From CADEEN01 sp963751775 (GTDB taxonomy: Bacteria; Pseudomonadota; Gammaproteobacteria; Burkholderiales; Burkholderiaceae_C): a DNA stretch of 64,000 nt. Position numbers and translations under genes: made by a program. The stretch spans positions 62,001 to 126,000 of the forward strand of contig CAVVVW010000003.1 of the NCBI GenBank assembly GCA_963751775.1. Direction: 5' to 3'. Below, piece after piece: positions 18,898 to 29,420 of the stretch. Each line of letters begins with the position of its first letter. Position 1 is the stretch's first letter. The notes below the pieces were generated by a model. That model ran no database searches. It was given only the letters and a program-made list of their open reading frames with translations, and had not been told where the DNA came from.

Positions 18898-19778
18898 TCG
18901 GAGTCGGCGGCGTCTTCGCCCGGTGCCAGGCGCGAAACCCGGAACCAGCGCACCGCGCCGCCGCGTGTGAGCATCACCGCGAATCTCAGGCTGCCGACGT
19001 CGACCACCTCGCCGCGGCGCGGGACGTGGCCGAGGCGGTGCGCGATCAGGCCACCGATGGTGTCGAATTCGGTCGCCGAGAAGGTCGTGCCGAAAGCGGT
19101 ATTGACCGACGAGATCGCCGCATCGCCGGCCACGCGGTGGCTGCCGTCGGCCAAGGTGTACACGCTGCTGTCGCCATCCTGCTCGTCGAACTCGTCTTCG
19201 ATCTCGCCGACGATCTCCTCGAGCACGTCCTCGATCGTGATCAGCCCGGCGGTGTTGCCGAACTCATCGATCACCATCGCCAAGTGATTGCGGTTGCTGC
19301 GAAAGTCGCGCAGCAATTCGTTCAGGCGTTTGCTCTCGGGCACGAACACGGCCGGCCGCAGCAGGGTGCGCAGGTTCAGGTCGGGCGAGCGCTGCAGCTT
19401 GAGCAAGTCCTTGGCCATCAGGATGCCGATGACGTTGTCGCGCTGACCCTCGAAGACCGGGAAGCGCGAGTGTCCGGTCTCGATCACCACGGCCAGCAGT
19501 TCGTCGTACGGTGCGTCGATGTCGAGCTGGTCCATGCGCGGCGCGGCGACCATCACGTCTCCGGCGCGCATGTCGGCCATGCGGATCACGCCTTCGAGCA
19601 TCAGGCGGCTCTCGGGCTCGATCAGTTCGCGCTTCTCGGCGTCGGCCAGCGTCTCGAGCAGGTCGTATTTCGAGTCCGGCCCGGGCGCGACAAACTCGAC
19701 CAGTCGATCGAACAGGGTGCGCTTGTCGTCTTGCGGCGGATGGCCGCGCGGCGATCGTTCAGGGTGCGATTCGGACAC
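18894..19778 (-). CDS. corC: CorC/HlyC-type CBS-domain protein (Mg/Co efflux or transport)
   Basis: 294 residues: two CBS domains (about 75-200, including MVAAPRMDQLDIDAPYDELL and LAMVIDEFGNTAGLITIEDV) and a C-terminal CorC_HlyC domain (FDTIGGLIAHRLGHVPRRGE). No membrane domain, as in the short CorC form. E. coli CorC is linked to CorA-dependent magnesium and cobalt efflux, but its direct function is not settled. It is followed by lnt with an overlap (ATTGA), the common proteobacterial pair. Confidence 0.92.
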   Translation of the reverse strand: MSESHPERSPRGHPPQDDKRTLFDRLVEFVAPGPDSKYDLLETLADAEKRELIEPESRLMLEGVIRMADMRAGDVMVAAPRMDQLDIDAPYDELLAVVIETGHSRFPVFEGQRDNVIGILMAKDLLKLQRSPDLNLRTLLRPAVFVPESKRLNELLRDFRSNRNHLAMVIDEFGNTAGLITIEDVLEEIVGEIEDEFDEQDGDSSVYTLADGSHRVAGDAAISSVNTAFGTTFSATEFDTIGGLIAHRLGHVPRRGEVVDVGSLRFAVMLTRGGAVRWFRVSRLAPGEDAADSD

Positions 19779-19911
19779 GGCGCGGGTGTCGATGATGGCC
19801 GGGGAGGTCGTTGGGGGGAGAATACCCGAACAGATTTATTGGCGCCTGCGAGCTTGCCGCGGCGCTTTCCGGCCCCACCTTGGCGGCTGTTTGCACATAC
19901 GGACCCGGACC

Positions 19912-20962
19912 ATGTCACAAGGCCTCATCCCTGCCACCATCCTGACCGGCTTTCTCGGCGCCGGCAAGACCACCTTGCTCAAGCGTGTGCTGAGCGAGAG
20001 CCATGGCCGCAAGATCGCGGTGATCGAAAACGAATTCGGCGAAGAGAACATCGACAACGAGATCCTCGTCGCCGACACCACCGAGCAAATACTTCAACTG
20101 TCCAACGGCTGTGTCTGTTGCACCATCCGCGAAGACCTGCGCGCGACGCTGGCCACGCTTGGCCGAAAAGCGGCGCAAGGGCGAACTCGACTTCGAGCGC
20201 GTGGTGATCGAGACCACCGGCCTTGCCGATCCCGGCCCGGTGGCGCAGACATTCTTCATGGACGACGAGATCGCCGAGAGCTACCTGCTCGACTCGATCC
20301 TGACCCTGGTCGATGCCAAGCATGCCGACGGCCAGCTCGACGCACGCCAGGAGGCGCGCCGCCAGGTCGGCTTTGCCGATCAGATCTTCATCAGCAAGAG
20401 CGAGTTGGTCGACGCGGCGACGGTCGACGCGCTGACCCATCGCCTGAAGCACATGAATCCGCGCGCACCGCAGCGCAAGGTGCACTTCGGCGAGGTACCG
20501 ATCGCCGAGGTGTTCGACCTGCGCGGCTTCAACCTGAACGCCAAGCTCGAGATCGACCCCGAGTTCCTCGACGCCGACGACCACGCCCATCACGATCACG
20601 ACCATGATCACCACGACCACGGGCCGGGCGAGCACTGCGACCACCCGCATCACCATGCCCACGACGACGATGTGAAGTCGTTCGTGTTCCGCGCCGACAA
20701 GGCGTTCAATGCCGCCAAGCTGGAGGACTTCCTGGGCGCCATCGTGCAGGTCTACGGCCCGAAGATGCTGCGCTACAAAGGCGTGCTGTACATGAAGGGC
20801 AGCGACAAGAAGGTGATCTTCCAGGGCGTGCACCAGCTGATGGGCAGCGACCTGGGGCCCAAGTGGATGCCAGGCGAGAAGAGGCAGAGCAAGATGGTCT
20901 TCATCGGCATCGACCTGCCCAAGGACATCCTGCTGCAAGGCCTCGAGCAATGCCTGATTTGA
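19912..20962 (+). CDS. COG0523 (CobW/ZigA-like) metallochaperone GTPase, one frameshift
   Basis: G3E-family P-loop GTPase for metal insertion or zinc homeostasis. Walker A GFLGAGKTT near residue 12, the metal-binding CxCC motif as CVCC, Walker B ETTGLADPG, and a C-terminal CobW_C domain. Between the domains is a histidine-rich stretch (about residues 223-248, more than ten His) that could hold several metal ions. The frame breaks at 20159-20160: reading CTTGGCC as CTGGCC restores TLATLAEKRRKGELD. About 349 residues. It precedes dksA on the same strand, a pairing common in Burkholderiales; zinc is the likely metal but this is inference. Confidence 0.88.
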
Positions 20963-21134
20963 TCGCGCTGCCCGCGACCGCCGCCATGCGGGAACGACCG
21001 CGCGCGCACCCTTCGGCTCGCGCTGGCTGGCGAGCCCTCCGGCAACGTGGCTACAATCCGCGCGCTTCAAATTCCGGCCTGCTGGCGGGCCGATTGGCTT
21101 GCCGAGAAGGTATAAAGCTGTACGAGGAGAGCGA

Positions 21135-22221
21135 ATGAGCAAGTCCACGGCCAAGAGCACGCGACCGCCGAAGAAGGCGGTGAAAAAGCCTGCCACAGCC
21201 GTGAAGAAGCCGGCTGCGAAGGCCGGCGCCAAGAAGCCGGCCAAGAAGCCCGCCAAACCCGCCAAGCCGCGTCGCCAAGGTGGGTGCCAAGGCGGGCGCC
21301 AAACCAGCCAAGACCGCCGCGAAACGCGGCGCCGTGCCCGTAACCAAGGCGTCCGCCAAACCATCAACCCGACCCGTCGCCAAGGCGGTGGGGCGAGGCG
21401 CTGCCAAACCGACAGGCAAGTCGGCACCCAAGGCGCCAGCCAAGGTGCTTGCCAAGCCAGCGGCTCCCTCTTCTGCCAAGTCGGCGGCCAAAGCGGTCGC
21501 TGCTCAATCCACCAACCGTTCGATGCCCTCTGCCTCTGTCAAGCCCGCCCTGCCCGCCCCCGTCAAACCCCTCAGCCCGGCCCGCTCGGCGGCCGCCGCC
21601 GGCAAGGCCGCCGCAGCGGCCGCCGCCCTGGCTGCGGCCGCTGCGGCCAGCGCCGCGGCCGCTTCGGCCGCCTCGGCGAGTCGTTTCGCCGATCGATTCG
21701 CACCGCCCAAGCCGACCGCTCGCACGGTGACCGATCATTCGCTCGACGCGCACAAGCCGGTGGCCAAGGCCGACCCGAAACTGGCCGGCGCGTGGAAACA
21801 CAAGAGCGGCCGCGAGCTCAGCGAGTCGGAGCTGCTGGCCATGCCCGACGCCGAGTACATGAACGAAAAGCAGCTCGATTTCTTCCGCGCCCGCCTGGCC
21901 GCGCTGAAGGACGATCTGCTGTCCAACGCCGGCGAGACCACCGAGCACCTGCGCGAAGACACCTCGATCGTGCCCGACCCGGCCGACCGCGCGACGATCG
22001 AGGAGGAACATGCCCTCGAGCTGCGCACGCGCGACCGCGAGCGCAAGTTGCTGAAGAAGATTTCGCAGTCCTTGGTGCGCATCGAATCCGGCGACTACGG
22101 CTATTGCGACGAAACCGGCGAGCCGATCGGCCTTGGCCGGCTGCTGGCGCGGCCCACGGCGACGCTGTCGCTGGAGGCCCAGCAGCGCCGCGAAATGAAG
22201 CAGAAGATGTTTGGTGATTAG
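21135..22221 (+). CDS. dksA: DksA transcription factor with long Lys/Ala/Pro-rich N-terminal tail, one frameshift
   Basis: Binds the RNA polymerase secondary channel and, with ppGpp, resets stringent-response promoters. The C-terminal 145 residues are ordinary beta-proteobacterial DksA (ELLAMPDAEYMNEKQLDFF, DPADRATIEEEHALELRTRD, ESGDYGYCDETGEPIG); only one of the four zinc cysteines remains, as in this clade. Before it are about 210 residues of K/A/P repeats and poly-alanine, giving about 361 in all against a usual 140-150. One indel near 21270 separates two parts of the tail in different frames. The ATG at 21135 has a strong Shine-Dalgarno (GAGGAGAG), and TACAAT at 21052 is a possible -10 box. 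Confidence 0.9.
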
Positions 22222-22245
22222 GATGGCAGACACCATTCGCACGCC

Positions 22246-23961
22246 ATGACCGACCCCCAGACCCCACCGAAGGACGGCGACAGCTTCTTCCGCAAGGTGG
22301 TGCGTTTCGTGGCCAACCCGGCCACCGACTGGGCCGATCTCAATTCGCGCCAGGACGAAGGCCGCGAGCTCGACCTCGAGAAGTCCGAACTCAAGGCGAT
22401 GATCGAGCGCAAGAAGCGCAATGACTTCGTGCGCAAGCGCGAGTTCGACATGTTGCGCAAAGTGCGTCGCGAGGGCCTGTCACCCGAGCAACTGGCAGCC
22501 CTTGGGGGCTCGTCCAAGCTGGACGACTCCGAATCCAGGGCCAGCGACATGTCGCCGCGGCGGGCCGACAGCGGCGTGAAGGCCAAGATCGACGAGATCG
22601 AGCAGCAGATGGTGGGCGACAACTTCGCCGGTTCCGGTGCGCGCAAGCCGGGGGCCACATACGAAGGCAAGACGCCGCCGCCGATATTGCGCCAGACCAC
22701 GACCCGCGCCGCGGTCATGCCCATGCAGGCGCCGGACGCACAACCGCAGCCGCCGGCGCGCGCCGCAGGGGCGCCGCTGGCGCCGCCGGCGCGCAACGCC
22801 GCCGCGGCAGTGTCCTTGGGCGGGCTGCAAGGTGGCGCCAGCAGTGACTTCGCCACGCCTTTCACGGTCGAGGTCAGCGAGGTCGCGCACGACCCGGAAC
22901 TCGACGAGGCCGTGATCGCGTTCGCCAATGCCGATTTCGACCAGTGCGAACAGGCATTGACGGCTTTGACGCGCATCGGTGGCGCGCGCGCCCAGCATGC
23001 AGAGACCTGGCTGGTGCTGTTCGACCTGCACCGCGCCACCGGCCAGCAGCACAAGTTCGAAGGCCTGGCACTCGAATATGCGCAGCAGTTCGGCTGGTCC
23101 GCGCCGCAGTGGTATTCGTTGCCCAAGCTGGTGGCCGAGTCGGCGCAGCAGGAAAAGCCGCGCGCCCAGCGCGTGGCCGGCGAAATCGGCTGGATCTGCC
23201 CCGAACATCTGGACATCGATGCGGTGGCCCGGCTGCGATCGGTGTCCCTGCAACTGCCGCTGCCCTGGGTCTTCGACTGGAGTGCCCTGAAGACGGTCGA
23301 TGCCGAGGCCGCGACGCACCTGTCCGATCTGTTCCGTCACTGGGCCGGCGAGACGCTGGACATGCGCTGGCTGTCCGGCGAGCGGTTCCTCGCGGCACTG
23401 CAGGATGCCGCGCCCACCGGCGTGCGCGATGCCGACCCGGCGTACTGGGTGCTGCGGCTGGACGCGCTGCGCCTGGCCAACCGGCCCGACCAGTTCGACG
23501 AGGCCGCAATCGACTACTGCGTCACTTACGAGGTCTCGCCACCGTCGTGGGAGCGCGCGAAATGCCATGTGCGCATCGGCGGCGCGGGGCTGTCGACGCA
23601 GTCGCCACCGCTGTCGCAGGTGGGCGACGTGGCGACCAGCTTCGTCGAGTCCCCCGTCGACGAGCACAGCGGCACCGTGACGATGGCCTCGGTGGAGTTG
23701 TCGGGCCAACTGGTCGGCGACATCAGCGCCACGCTGCGGCAACTCGATAGCCAACTGGCGATTGCGCCGCTGGTCACGGTGTCGTGCACCAAGCTGATCC
23801 GCGTCGATTTCATCGCCGCCGGCGATCTGCTCAACTGGGTCCTGGCCAAGCGCAGCGAGAGCCGCAGCGTGACCTTCGCCGATTCGCACCGCCTGGTGGC
23901 GTTGTTCTTCGGTGCCATGGGCATCAACGAGCACGCCAGCGTGCGCGTGCGCACCAACTAG
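22246..23961 (+). CDS. STAS-domain-like protein of unknown function
   Basis: 571 residues, no signal peptide or membrane segment. An N-terminal charged region (SFFRKVVRFVANPATDWADL, then K/R/E-rich helix) is followed by a Pro/Ala linker (about 150-190) and two regions with STAS-like alternation: one near LPLPWVFDWSALKTVDAEAA, and one at the C-terminus (VTVSCTKLIRVDFIAAGDLL, MGINEHASVRVR). STAS domains usually act as scaffolds or anti-sigma antagonists; which applies here is unknown. It starts 24 bp after dksA and may be co-transcribed. I know it only as a conserved Burkholderiales hypothetical. Confidence 0.7.
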   Translation: MTDPQTPPKDGDSFFRKVVRFVANPATDWADLNSRQDEGRELDLEKSELKAMIERKKRNDFVRKREFDMLRKVRREGLSPEQLAALGGSSKLDDSESRASDMSPRRADSGVKAKIDEIEQQMVGDNFAGSGARKPGATYEGKTPPPILRQTTTRAAVMPMQAPDAQPQPPARAAGAPLAPPARNAAAAVSLGGLQGGASSDFATPFTVEVSEVAHDPELDEAVIAFANADFDQCEQALTALTRIGGARAQHAETWLVLFDLHRATGQQHKFEGLALEYAQQFGWSAPQWYSLPKLVAESAQQEKPRAQRVAGEIGWICPEHLDIDAVARLRSVSLQLPLPWVFDWSALKTVDAEAATHLSDLFRHWAGETLDMRWLSGERFLAALQDAAPTGVRDADPAYWVLRLDALRLANRPDQFDEAAIDYCVTYEVSPPSWERAKCHVRIGGAGLSTQSPPLSQVGDVATSFVESPVDEHSGTVTMASVELSGQLVGDISATLRQLDSQLAIAPLVTVSCTKLIRVDFIAAGDLLNWVLAKRSESRSVTFADSHRLVALFFGAMGINEHASVRVRTN

Positions 23962-24022
23962 CCAGCGGGCCAAGTCGGCACAAAGACCGAGGGCCTTTCG
24001 CGCCGCTTGCCGCCGTGCCGGC

Positions 24023-24805
24023 TCAGAGCGCCAGCCGGTGCGACTGCAGCGTGAGCAGGCCGTCGAAGATCAGCGAATCGATGGTCTCGAAAGGCAGCTC
24101 GGTGATCGGCGTCAGCTTGACCGCCGCGCCGCCCGTGATCAGCAGCAGCGGCTCGGCACCGCAGCGCTGCACCAGCTTGTGATGTATGCGCTCGATGGCG
24201 CCGGCCAGGGCATGGGCGCCGCCGCTCATCAGGGCATCGCTGGTGTTGGTCGGAAAGTCGACCACTTCGCCGGTCGGCACGCGCAGTCCGGCGGTTCCCT
24301 GTTCGAGCGCGCGCAGCATCAGGCCGAAGCCGGGCAGGATCAAGCCACCGAGGAAGTTCCCGTCGGCGTCGAGCGAGTCGACCGTGACGGCGGTGCCGAC
24401 CATCACCACCAGCGCCGGGCGGTCGGGCGCGTGCTGTTGCCGCGCGCGCTGCTGCACGTGCCAGCGCGCACCGATCAGCGCGGCCCAGCGGTCGGCGCCC
24501 AAGCGCGTCGGGTGCTGGTAGCCGTTGGTCACGCCGCCGGCGCGTTCCGACGGTGCCAGCCAGCGCGGTGGGAGGTCCCACAACTCGAGTTGCTCTTCGA
24601 CGCGGCGCCGTACCGCATCGCCGGCCACGTTGCAGCCGAGCATGCTGCCCGGCACCGGCAGGTCGTGCCAGCCGCCTTCTGCCAGCGTGTCGATCGTTTC
24701 GAGGAACACGGCGCCGCTGGCGAGCACGGCCGCACTCGGCAGCGGTGCGGCGTAAAGCGCCCACTTCAGGCGCGAATTGCCGACGTCGATGGCCAGAAAC
24801 GTCAT
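24023..24805 (-). CDS. coaX: Type III pantothenate kinase
   Basis: First step of coenzyme A synthesis, phosphorylating pantothenate with ATP. 260 residues from the ATG at 24805, which gives the family's start MTFLAIDVGNSRLKWAL with the phosphate-binding DVGNSRLKW. Further motifs: GADRWAALIGA, the MVGTAVTVD segment (usually GTA.T.D) and GGLILPGFGLMLRAL, then LLITGGAA near the end. The type III form is not inhibited by CoA and uses monovalent cations. In Burkholderiales it often follows birA; birA is not here, and a hypothetical gene is upstream. Confidence 0.94.
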   Translation of the reverse strand: MTFLAIDVGNSRLKWALYAAPLPSAAVLASGAVFLETIDTLAEGGWHDLPVPGSMLGCNVAGDAVRRRVEEQLELWDLPPRWLAPSERAGGVTNGYQHPTRLGADRWAALIGARWHVQQRARQQHAPDRPALVVMVGTAVTVDSLDADGNFLGGLILPGFGLMLRALEQGTAGLRVPTGEVVDFPTNTSDALMSGGAHALAGAIERIHHKLVQRCGAEPLLLITGGAAVKLTPITELPFETIDSLIFDGLLTLQSHRLAL

Positions 24806-24902
24806 GCCCGCACCGCTGGCGGTGTGCGCCGCCCTTGGGCCGGCCGCAGCGGCCACCGCACACGGCGACAGGATGAAGACCCGGCACGGGCCCGCGACGC
24901 AT

Positions 24903-25541
24903 TCATGGCGGTATGCGCGAGGCCGCGGGCAGGCTCAGCAGGTGGCGCACGTGGCGCATCGTCTGTGCGGCGGTGATCTGCCGGCGCGGCTTGCGCAGCC
25001 GTTGTTCGACCTCGTCGAGCAGCGCCTCGAGCGCTTCGCGGCTGGTCGCGCGCTTCAATTTCATCAGCGTCAGCGCGCCGGCGACCGGCGCCTCCTGGCG
25101 CACCGCGCGCAGCAACAGCTCGCGGGCCTCGGCGAAGGGCCGATCCACCGCGTCGGCGGCGCTTTCGTCCAGCTCCGCCCAGGTCGACTCGCCCTGCAGC
25201 GACTGCGAGGATGGCAGCAACGACGACTCGCCGCCCGCCGCCACCGTGACGGCGGCGTCTGCCGGCGCGTTGCTGGCCCATGTGACCATGCCCAGCGTCA
25301 GCAAGTCTTCGAGGCACTGCGCGTCGGCGCCGGCCTGCGCCGCCAGCTTGCGGATGTCGTCGACATTGCGCTGACCGTCGACCAGCAACAGCACGGTGCG
25401 GTGGCGCTGCGACAGCCGGTTGGCGCGCTTGGCCAACTCGGCGTGGCCGGAGGCGGTGCGCTGAGGCCGATCGCCGGGTTGCTGGAGCAGGGTCATGTTG
25501 CCGTGATTGTGCAGAAATCCATGCGCCTGCTGTGCACTCAT
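24903..25541 (-). CDS. Hypothetical protein with N-terminal winged-helix-like region
   Basis: 212 residues, soluble, not recognised. Residues 35-85 (KRANRLSQRHRTVLLLVDGQ, then NVDDIRKLAAQAG and LEDLLTLGMV) have the spacing of a small winged-helix or PqqD-like module in which a recognition helix is followed by a turn. A low-complexity linker (about 90-130) leads to a helical C-terminus with basic residues (RLRKPRRQITAAQTMRHVRH). It is divergent from icmF, with the LiuR-like operator between, so it could share that control. Function unknown. Confidence 0.6.
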   Translation of the reverse strand: MSAQQAHGFLHNHGNMTLLQQPGDRPQRTASGHAELAKRANRLSQRHRTVLLLVDGQRNVDDIRKLAAQAGADAQCLEDLLTLGMVTWASNAPADAAVTVAAGGESSLLPSSQSLQGESTWAELDESAADAVDRPFAEARELLLRAVRQEAPVAGALTLMKLKRATSREALEALLDEVEQRLRKPRRQITAAQTMRHVRHLLSLPAASRIPP

Positions 25542-25606
25542 TTCTCACGACACGAGGCAAGTGCATGGTGTACGCGGCGGCCCGGCAATGATGGCATCAT
25601 CGCCAC

Positions 25607-25628
25607 TTGACGTTTACGTCAACGTCAA
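25607..25628. promoter_or_regulatory. LiuR-type MerR operator before icmF
   Basis: Imperfect palindrome with arms TTGACGTT and AACGTCAA around TACGTC. Its reverse complement agrees with the site at 9281 at 21 of 22 positions. It ends 21 bp before the icmF ATG and lies between icmF and the divergent hypothetical gene. Confidence 0.8.
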
Positions 25629-25649
25629 TTCACCCGTCCGGGCGCCGCC

Positions 25650-28600
25650 ATGACCGACCTTTCCGCCGAATCCAAAGTGCACGGCACTTCAGAGAAGGTT
25701 CATATCGCGCAGCGATTTGAAGCCGACGCCAAAGCGCTGGCCGCCTTCCGGCCCAAGCACAAGCTGCGCTTCGTGACCGCTGCCAGCCTGTTCGACGGCC
25801 ACGACGCGGCCATCAACATCATGCGGCGCATCCTGCAAGGCATGGGTGCCGAGGTCATCCACCTCGGCCACAACCGCTCGGTCGACGAGGTGGTGACGGC
25901 CGCATTGCAGGAGGACGTGCAGGCCATCGCCGTCAGCTCGTACCAGGGCGGCCATGTCGAGTACTTCAGGTACATGATCGATTTGCTGAAGGCGCGCGGC
26001 GGCGAACGGATCCAGGTCTTCGGCGGCGGCGGCGGCGTGATCGTGGCCGACGAGATCCGCGCGCTGGCCGAAGTGCGGCGTGCGCATCTACAGCCCCGAG
26101 GACGGCCAGCGCATGGGCCTGCAGGGCATGATCGGCGAGATGCTGATGCGTGCGGACGCCGACTTGTCGGTCGTTTGCGCCGACCACGCCTGGATGCGCT
26201 CGCCGGCCACGGCGATGCCGCCTGGCGCGCCCTGGCGCAGTTGATCAGTGCGCTGGAGAACGGCCGCGCCGACGCCAAGCTGGTCGAGGCGCTGCACGCC
26301 CGGGCCGCGGCGGCCAAGGTGCCGGTACTCGGCATCACCGGCACCGGCGGTGCGGGCAAGTCCAGCCTGTGCGACGAGTTGATCCGGCGCCTGCGCCTGG
26401 ACCAGGGCGATGCGCTGCGCATCGCGGTGATCTCGATCGACCCGTCGCGCCGCAAGAGTGGCGGCGCCTTGCTCGGCGACCGCATCCGCATGAATGCGAT
26501 CGGGCCTTGGAACAGGCAGCCTGGGGGCTCCACGGCAGTCTATCATGCGCAGCCTGGCCACGCGCGACTTCGGCTCCGAGATCAGCCAGGCACTGCCCGA
26601 CGTGCTGGCCGCGTGCAAGGTCGCCGGCTTCGACCTGATCGTGGTCGAGACTTCGGGCATCGGCCAGGGCGACGCCGCCATCGTGCCGCTGGTCGACATC
26701 CCGATGTACGTGATGACGCCCGAGTTCGGCGCTGCCAGCCAGCTCGAGAAGATCGACATGCTCGACTTCGCCGAGTTCGTGGCCATCAACAAGTTCGACC
26801 GCAAGGGCGCGGCCGACGCGCTGCGCGATGTCGCCAAGCAGGTGCAGCGCAACCGCGAGGCGTTCAAGCAGGCGCCCGAGCAGATGCCGGTGTTCGGCAC
26901 CATGGCCAGCCGCTTCAACGACGACGGCGTCACCGCGCTGTACCAGGCCCTGAAGCCGCGCCTGGCCGAGGCGGGCCTGACGTTGTCGCCGGGGCGGCTG
27001 CCGCTGGTCACAACGCGCCACAGCACGCACCAGGTGCCGATCGTGCCGGGCGCGCGCGTGCGCTACCTGGCCGAGATCGCCGCCACCGTGCGCGGCTACA
27101 AGCGCCGGGCGCGCGAGCAGGCGGCGCTGGCGCGCGAGATCCAGCAGCTGCGCGCCGCGGCCCGCATGCTCACCGTCGGCAAGCCCGACAAGCCGCGCGC
27201 CGCCGAGGCGGCCATCAACCTGGCCGAGCAGCGCGAGTCGCAACTCGATCCGACGGCGAAGAAGCTGCTGGCGATGTGGCCCGCCATGCAGCAGGCCTAC
27301 GCCGGCGACGAATACGTGGTGAAGATCCGCGACAAGGAAATCCGCACCGCGCTGACCCACACCACGCTGGCGGGCAGCAAGATCCGCAAGGTGGCCTTGC
27401 CGGCCTACGAGTGCCATGGCGAGCTGCTGAAGTGGCTGCTGCTCGACAACGTGCCCGGCAGCTTCCCATACACCGCCGGCACCTTCGCCTTCAAGCGCGA
27501 AGGCGAAGACCCGGCGCGCATGTTTGCCGGCGAGGGCGATGCGTTTCGCACCAACCGGCGCTTCAAGATGGTCAGCCAGGGCCTGCCGGCCAAGCGCCTG
27601 TCGACCGCGTTCGATTCGGTCACCCTGTACGGCCACGACCCCGATCCGCGGCCCGACATCTACGGCAAGGTCGGCAACTCGGGCGTCTCGATCGCCACCC
27701 TGGACGACATGCAGGTGCTGTATTCGGGGTTCGACCTGACGCACCCGGCGACCTCGGTCAGCATGACGATCAACGGCCCGGCGCCGACGATCCTGGCGAT
27801 GTTCATGAACACCGCGATCGAGCAGAACCTGGACAAGTTCAGGGCCCGGCGCCGAAGGAAACGGCCGCGAGCCGACCGACACCGAAGCCGCCAAGATCCG
27901 CGAATGGGTGCTGGCCAATGTGCGCGGCACGGTGCAGGCCGACATCCTGAAGGAGGACCAGGGCCAGAACACCTGCATCTTCTCGACCGAATTCAGCCTC
28001 AAGGTGATGGGCGACATCGCCGAGTTCTTCGTGCACCACGACGTGCGCAACTTCTACTCGGTCAGCATCAGCGGCTATCACATCGCCGAGGCCGGCGCGA
28101 ACCCGATCTCGCAGCTCGCCTTCACGCTGTCCAACGGCTTCACCTTCGTCGAAGCCTACCTGGCGCGCGGCATGCACATCGACGACTTCGCGCCGAACCT
28201 GAGCTTCTTCTTCTCCAACGGCATGGACCCCGAATACAACGTGATGGGCCGCGTGGCACGGCGCATCTGGGCCACGGCGATGCGCGATCGCTACGGCGCC
28301 AACGAGCGCAGCCAGAAGCTGAAGTACCACGTGCAGACCTCGGGGCGTTCGCTGCACGCCCAGGAGATCCAGTTCAACGACATCCGCACCACGCTGCAGG
28401 CATTGATCGCGGTCTACGACAACTGCAACAGCCTGCATACCAACGCCTACGACGAGGCGATCACCACGCCGACCGAGGAATCCGTGCGCCGCGCGATGGC
28501 GATCCAGCTGATCATCAACCGCGAATGGGGTCTGGCCAAGAACGAGAACCCGACCCAGGGCGCGTTCATCATCGACGAGCTGACCGAGCTGGTCGAGGAG

Positions 28601-29026
28601 GCGGTGCTGGCCGAGTTCGAGAAGATCGCCGAGCGTGGCGGGGTGCTCGGCGCGATGGAGACCGGCTACCAGCGCGGCAAGATCCAGGAAGAGTCGATGC
28701 ACTACGAGATGCAGAAGCACACCGGCGAGTACCCGATCGTCGGCGTCAATACCTTCCGCAGCCCGAGCAGGGCGATGCGGTGCCCGAGCAGATCGAACTG
28801 GCGCGTTCAACCGAGGCAGGAGAAGCAGTCGCAACTGACACGCCTGGCGGACTTCCACGCCCGCCACGCCGGCGAGGCGCCGGCGATGCTGCGCCGCCTT
28901 CAGCAGGCGGTGATTCACAACCACAACGTGTTCGAGGTCCTGATGGACGCCGTGCGCGTGTGCTCGCTGGGCCAGATCACCAGCGCCCTGTTCGAAGTCG
29001 GCGGGCAGTACCGGCGCAGCATGTAG
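25650..29026 (+). CDS. icmF: Fused isobutyryl-CoA mutase (IcmF), six frameshifts
   Basis: Adenosylcobalamin enzyme that interconverts isobutyryl-CoA and n-butyryl-CoA, with its own G-protein chaperone. About 1,125 residues. Order: B12-binding domain with the DxHxxG-type segment SLFDGHDAAINIMRRIL near residue 50; MeaI-type GTPase with Walker A GITGTGGAGKSS, NKFDRKG and IVVETSGIGQGDAAIVP; then the mutase barrel (TLYGHDPDPRPDIYGKVGNS, SVSISGYHIAEAGANPIS, FFFSNGMDPEYNVMGR). This order is specific to IcmF and excludes stand-alone methylmalonyl-CoA mutase. The reading frame changes near 26075, 26195, 26540, 27850, 28765 and 28820; joining the pieces gives a continuous normal protein. Related clades act on isovaleryl/pivalyl-CoA, so the substrate is probable, not proven. 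Confidence 0.9.
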
Positions 29027-29043
29027 CGCCGCCCGTGCGGCCG

Positions 29044-29346
29044 TCAGCCCGACTTGCCGACCAGCGTGAAGTGCTCGACCACCGGCGGCTGGGCGAAGAA
29101 CGGCCCGATGATGGCGCGCCACTGCGCGAACAGCGGGCCTTGGCGGAAGCCCACCATGTGGTCGTCGACGCTGTCCCAGTAGATCATCAGCACATAGCGC
29201 TCGGGGCTCTCGATGCTGTGATTGACCTTCCAGCCGCGAAAGCCCTTGGCCTTGCAGGCCACCGTGTTGGCGGCCCGCGCGATGGCTTCTTCGAAGGCCG
29301 CCTGCTGGCCGGGTGTGATGCGGAAATCGGCGATCTCGAGGATCAT
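29044..29346 (-). CDS. Antibiotic biosynthesis monooxygenase (ABM) domain protein
   Basis: 100 residues, a single dimeric ferredoxin-like ABM fold: MILEIADFRITPGQQAAFEE opens the domain, WKVNHSIESPERYVLMIYWD is the typical central strand pair, and the end FTLVGKSG is short. Members include quinol monooxygenases, heme-degrading enzymes and many small proteins without known substrate; nothing here separates them. It is convergent with icmF (17 bp between the stops). Confidence 0.82.
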   Translation of the reverse strand: MILEIADFRITPGQQAAFEEAIARAANTVACKAKGFRGWKVNHSIESPERYVLMIYWDSVDDHMVGFRQGPLFAQWRAIIGPFFAQPPVVEHFTLVGKSG

Positions 29347-29420
29347 GGTTCGAGGCTCCTGGTCGGTTCAACGCAGCAAGCGTAGCAGTGCGCTGTCCCA
29401 CCCCAGCAGCCGCCGCGGAT

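Noticed and set aside
20963..21134. Riboswitch or small RNA before dksA
   Set aside because: A possible -10 box and a GC-rich inverted repeat are present, but no known riboswitch consensus was recognised.
25650..29026. Several separate small genes (cobalamin-binding, GTPase, mutase) in place of one
   Set aside because: All segments match consecutive parts of IcmF with no gap; only the frame changes. A stand-alone methylmalonyl-CoA mutase was also rejected because of the B12-GTPase-mutase order.
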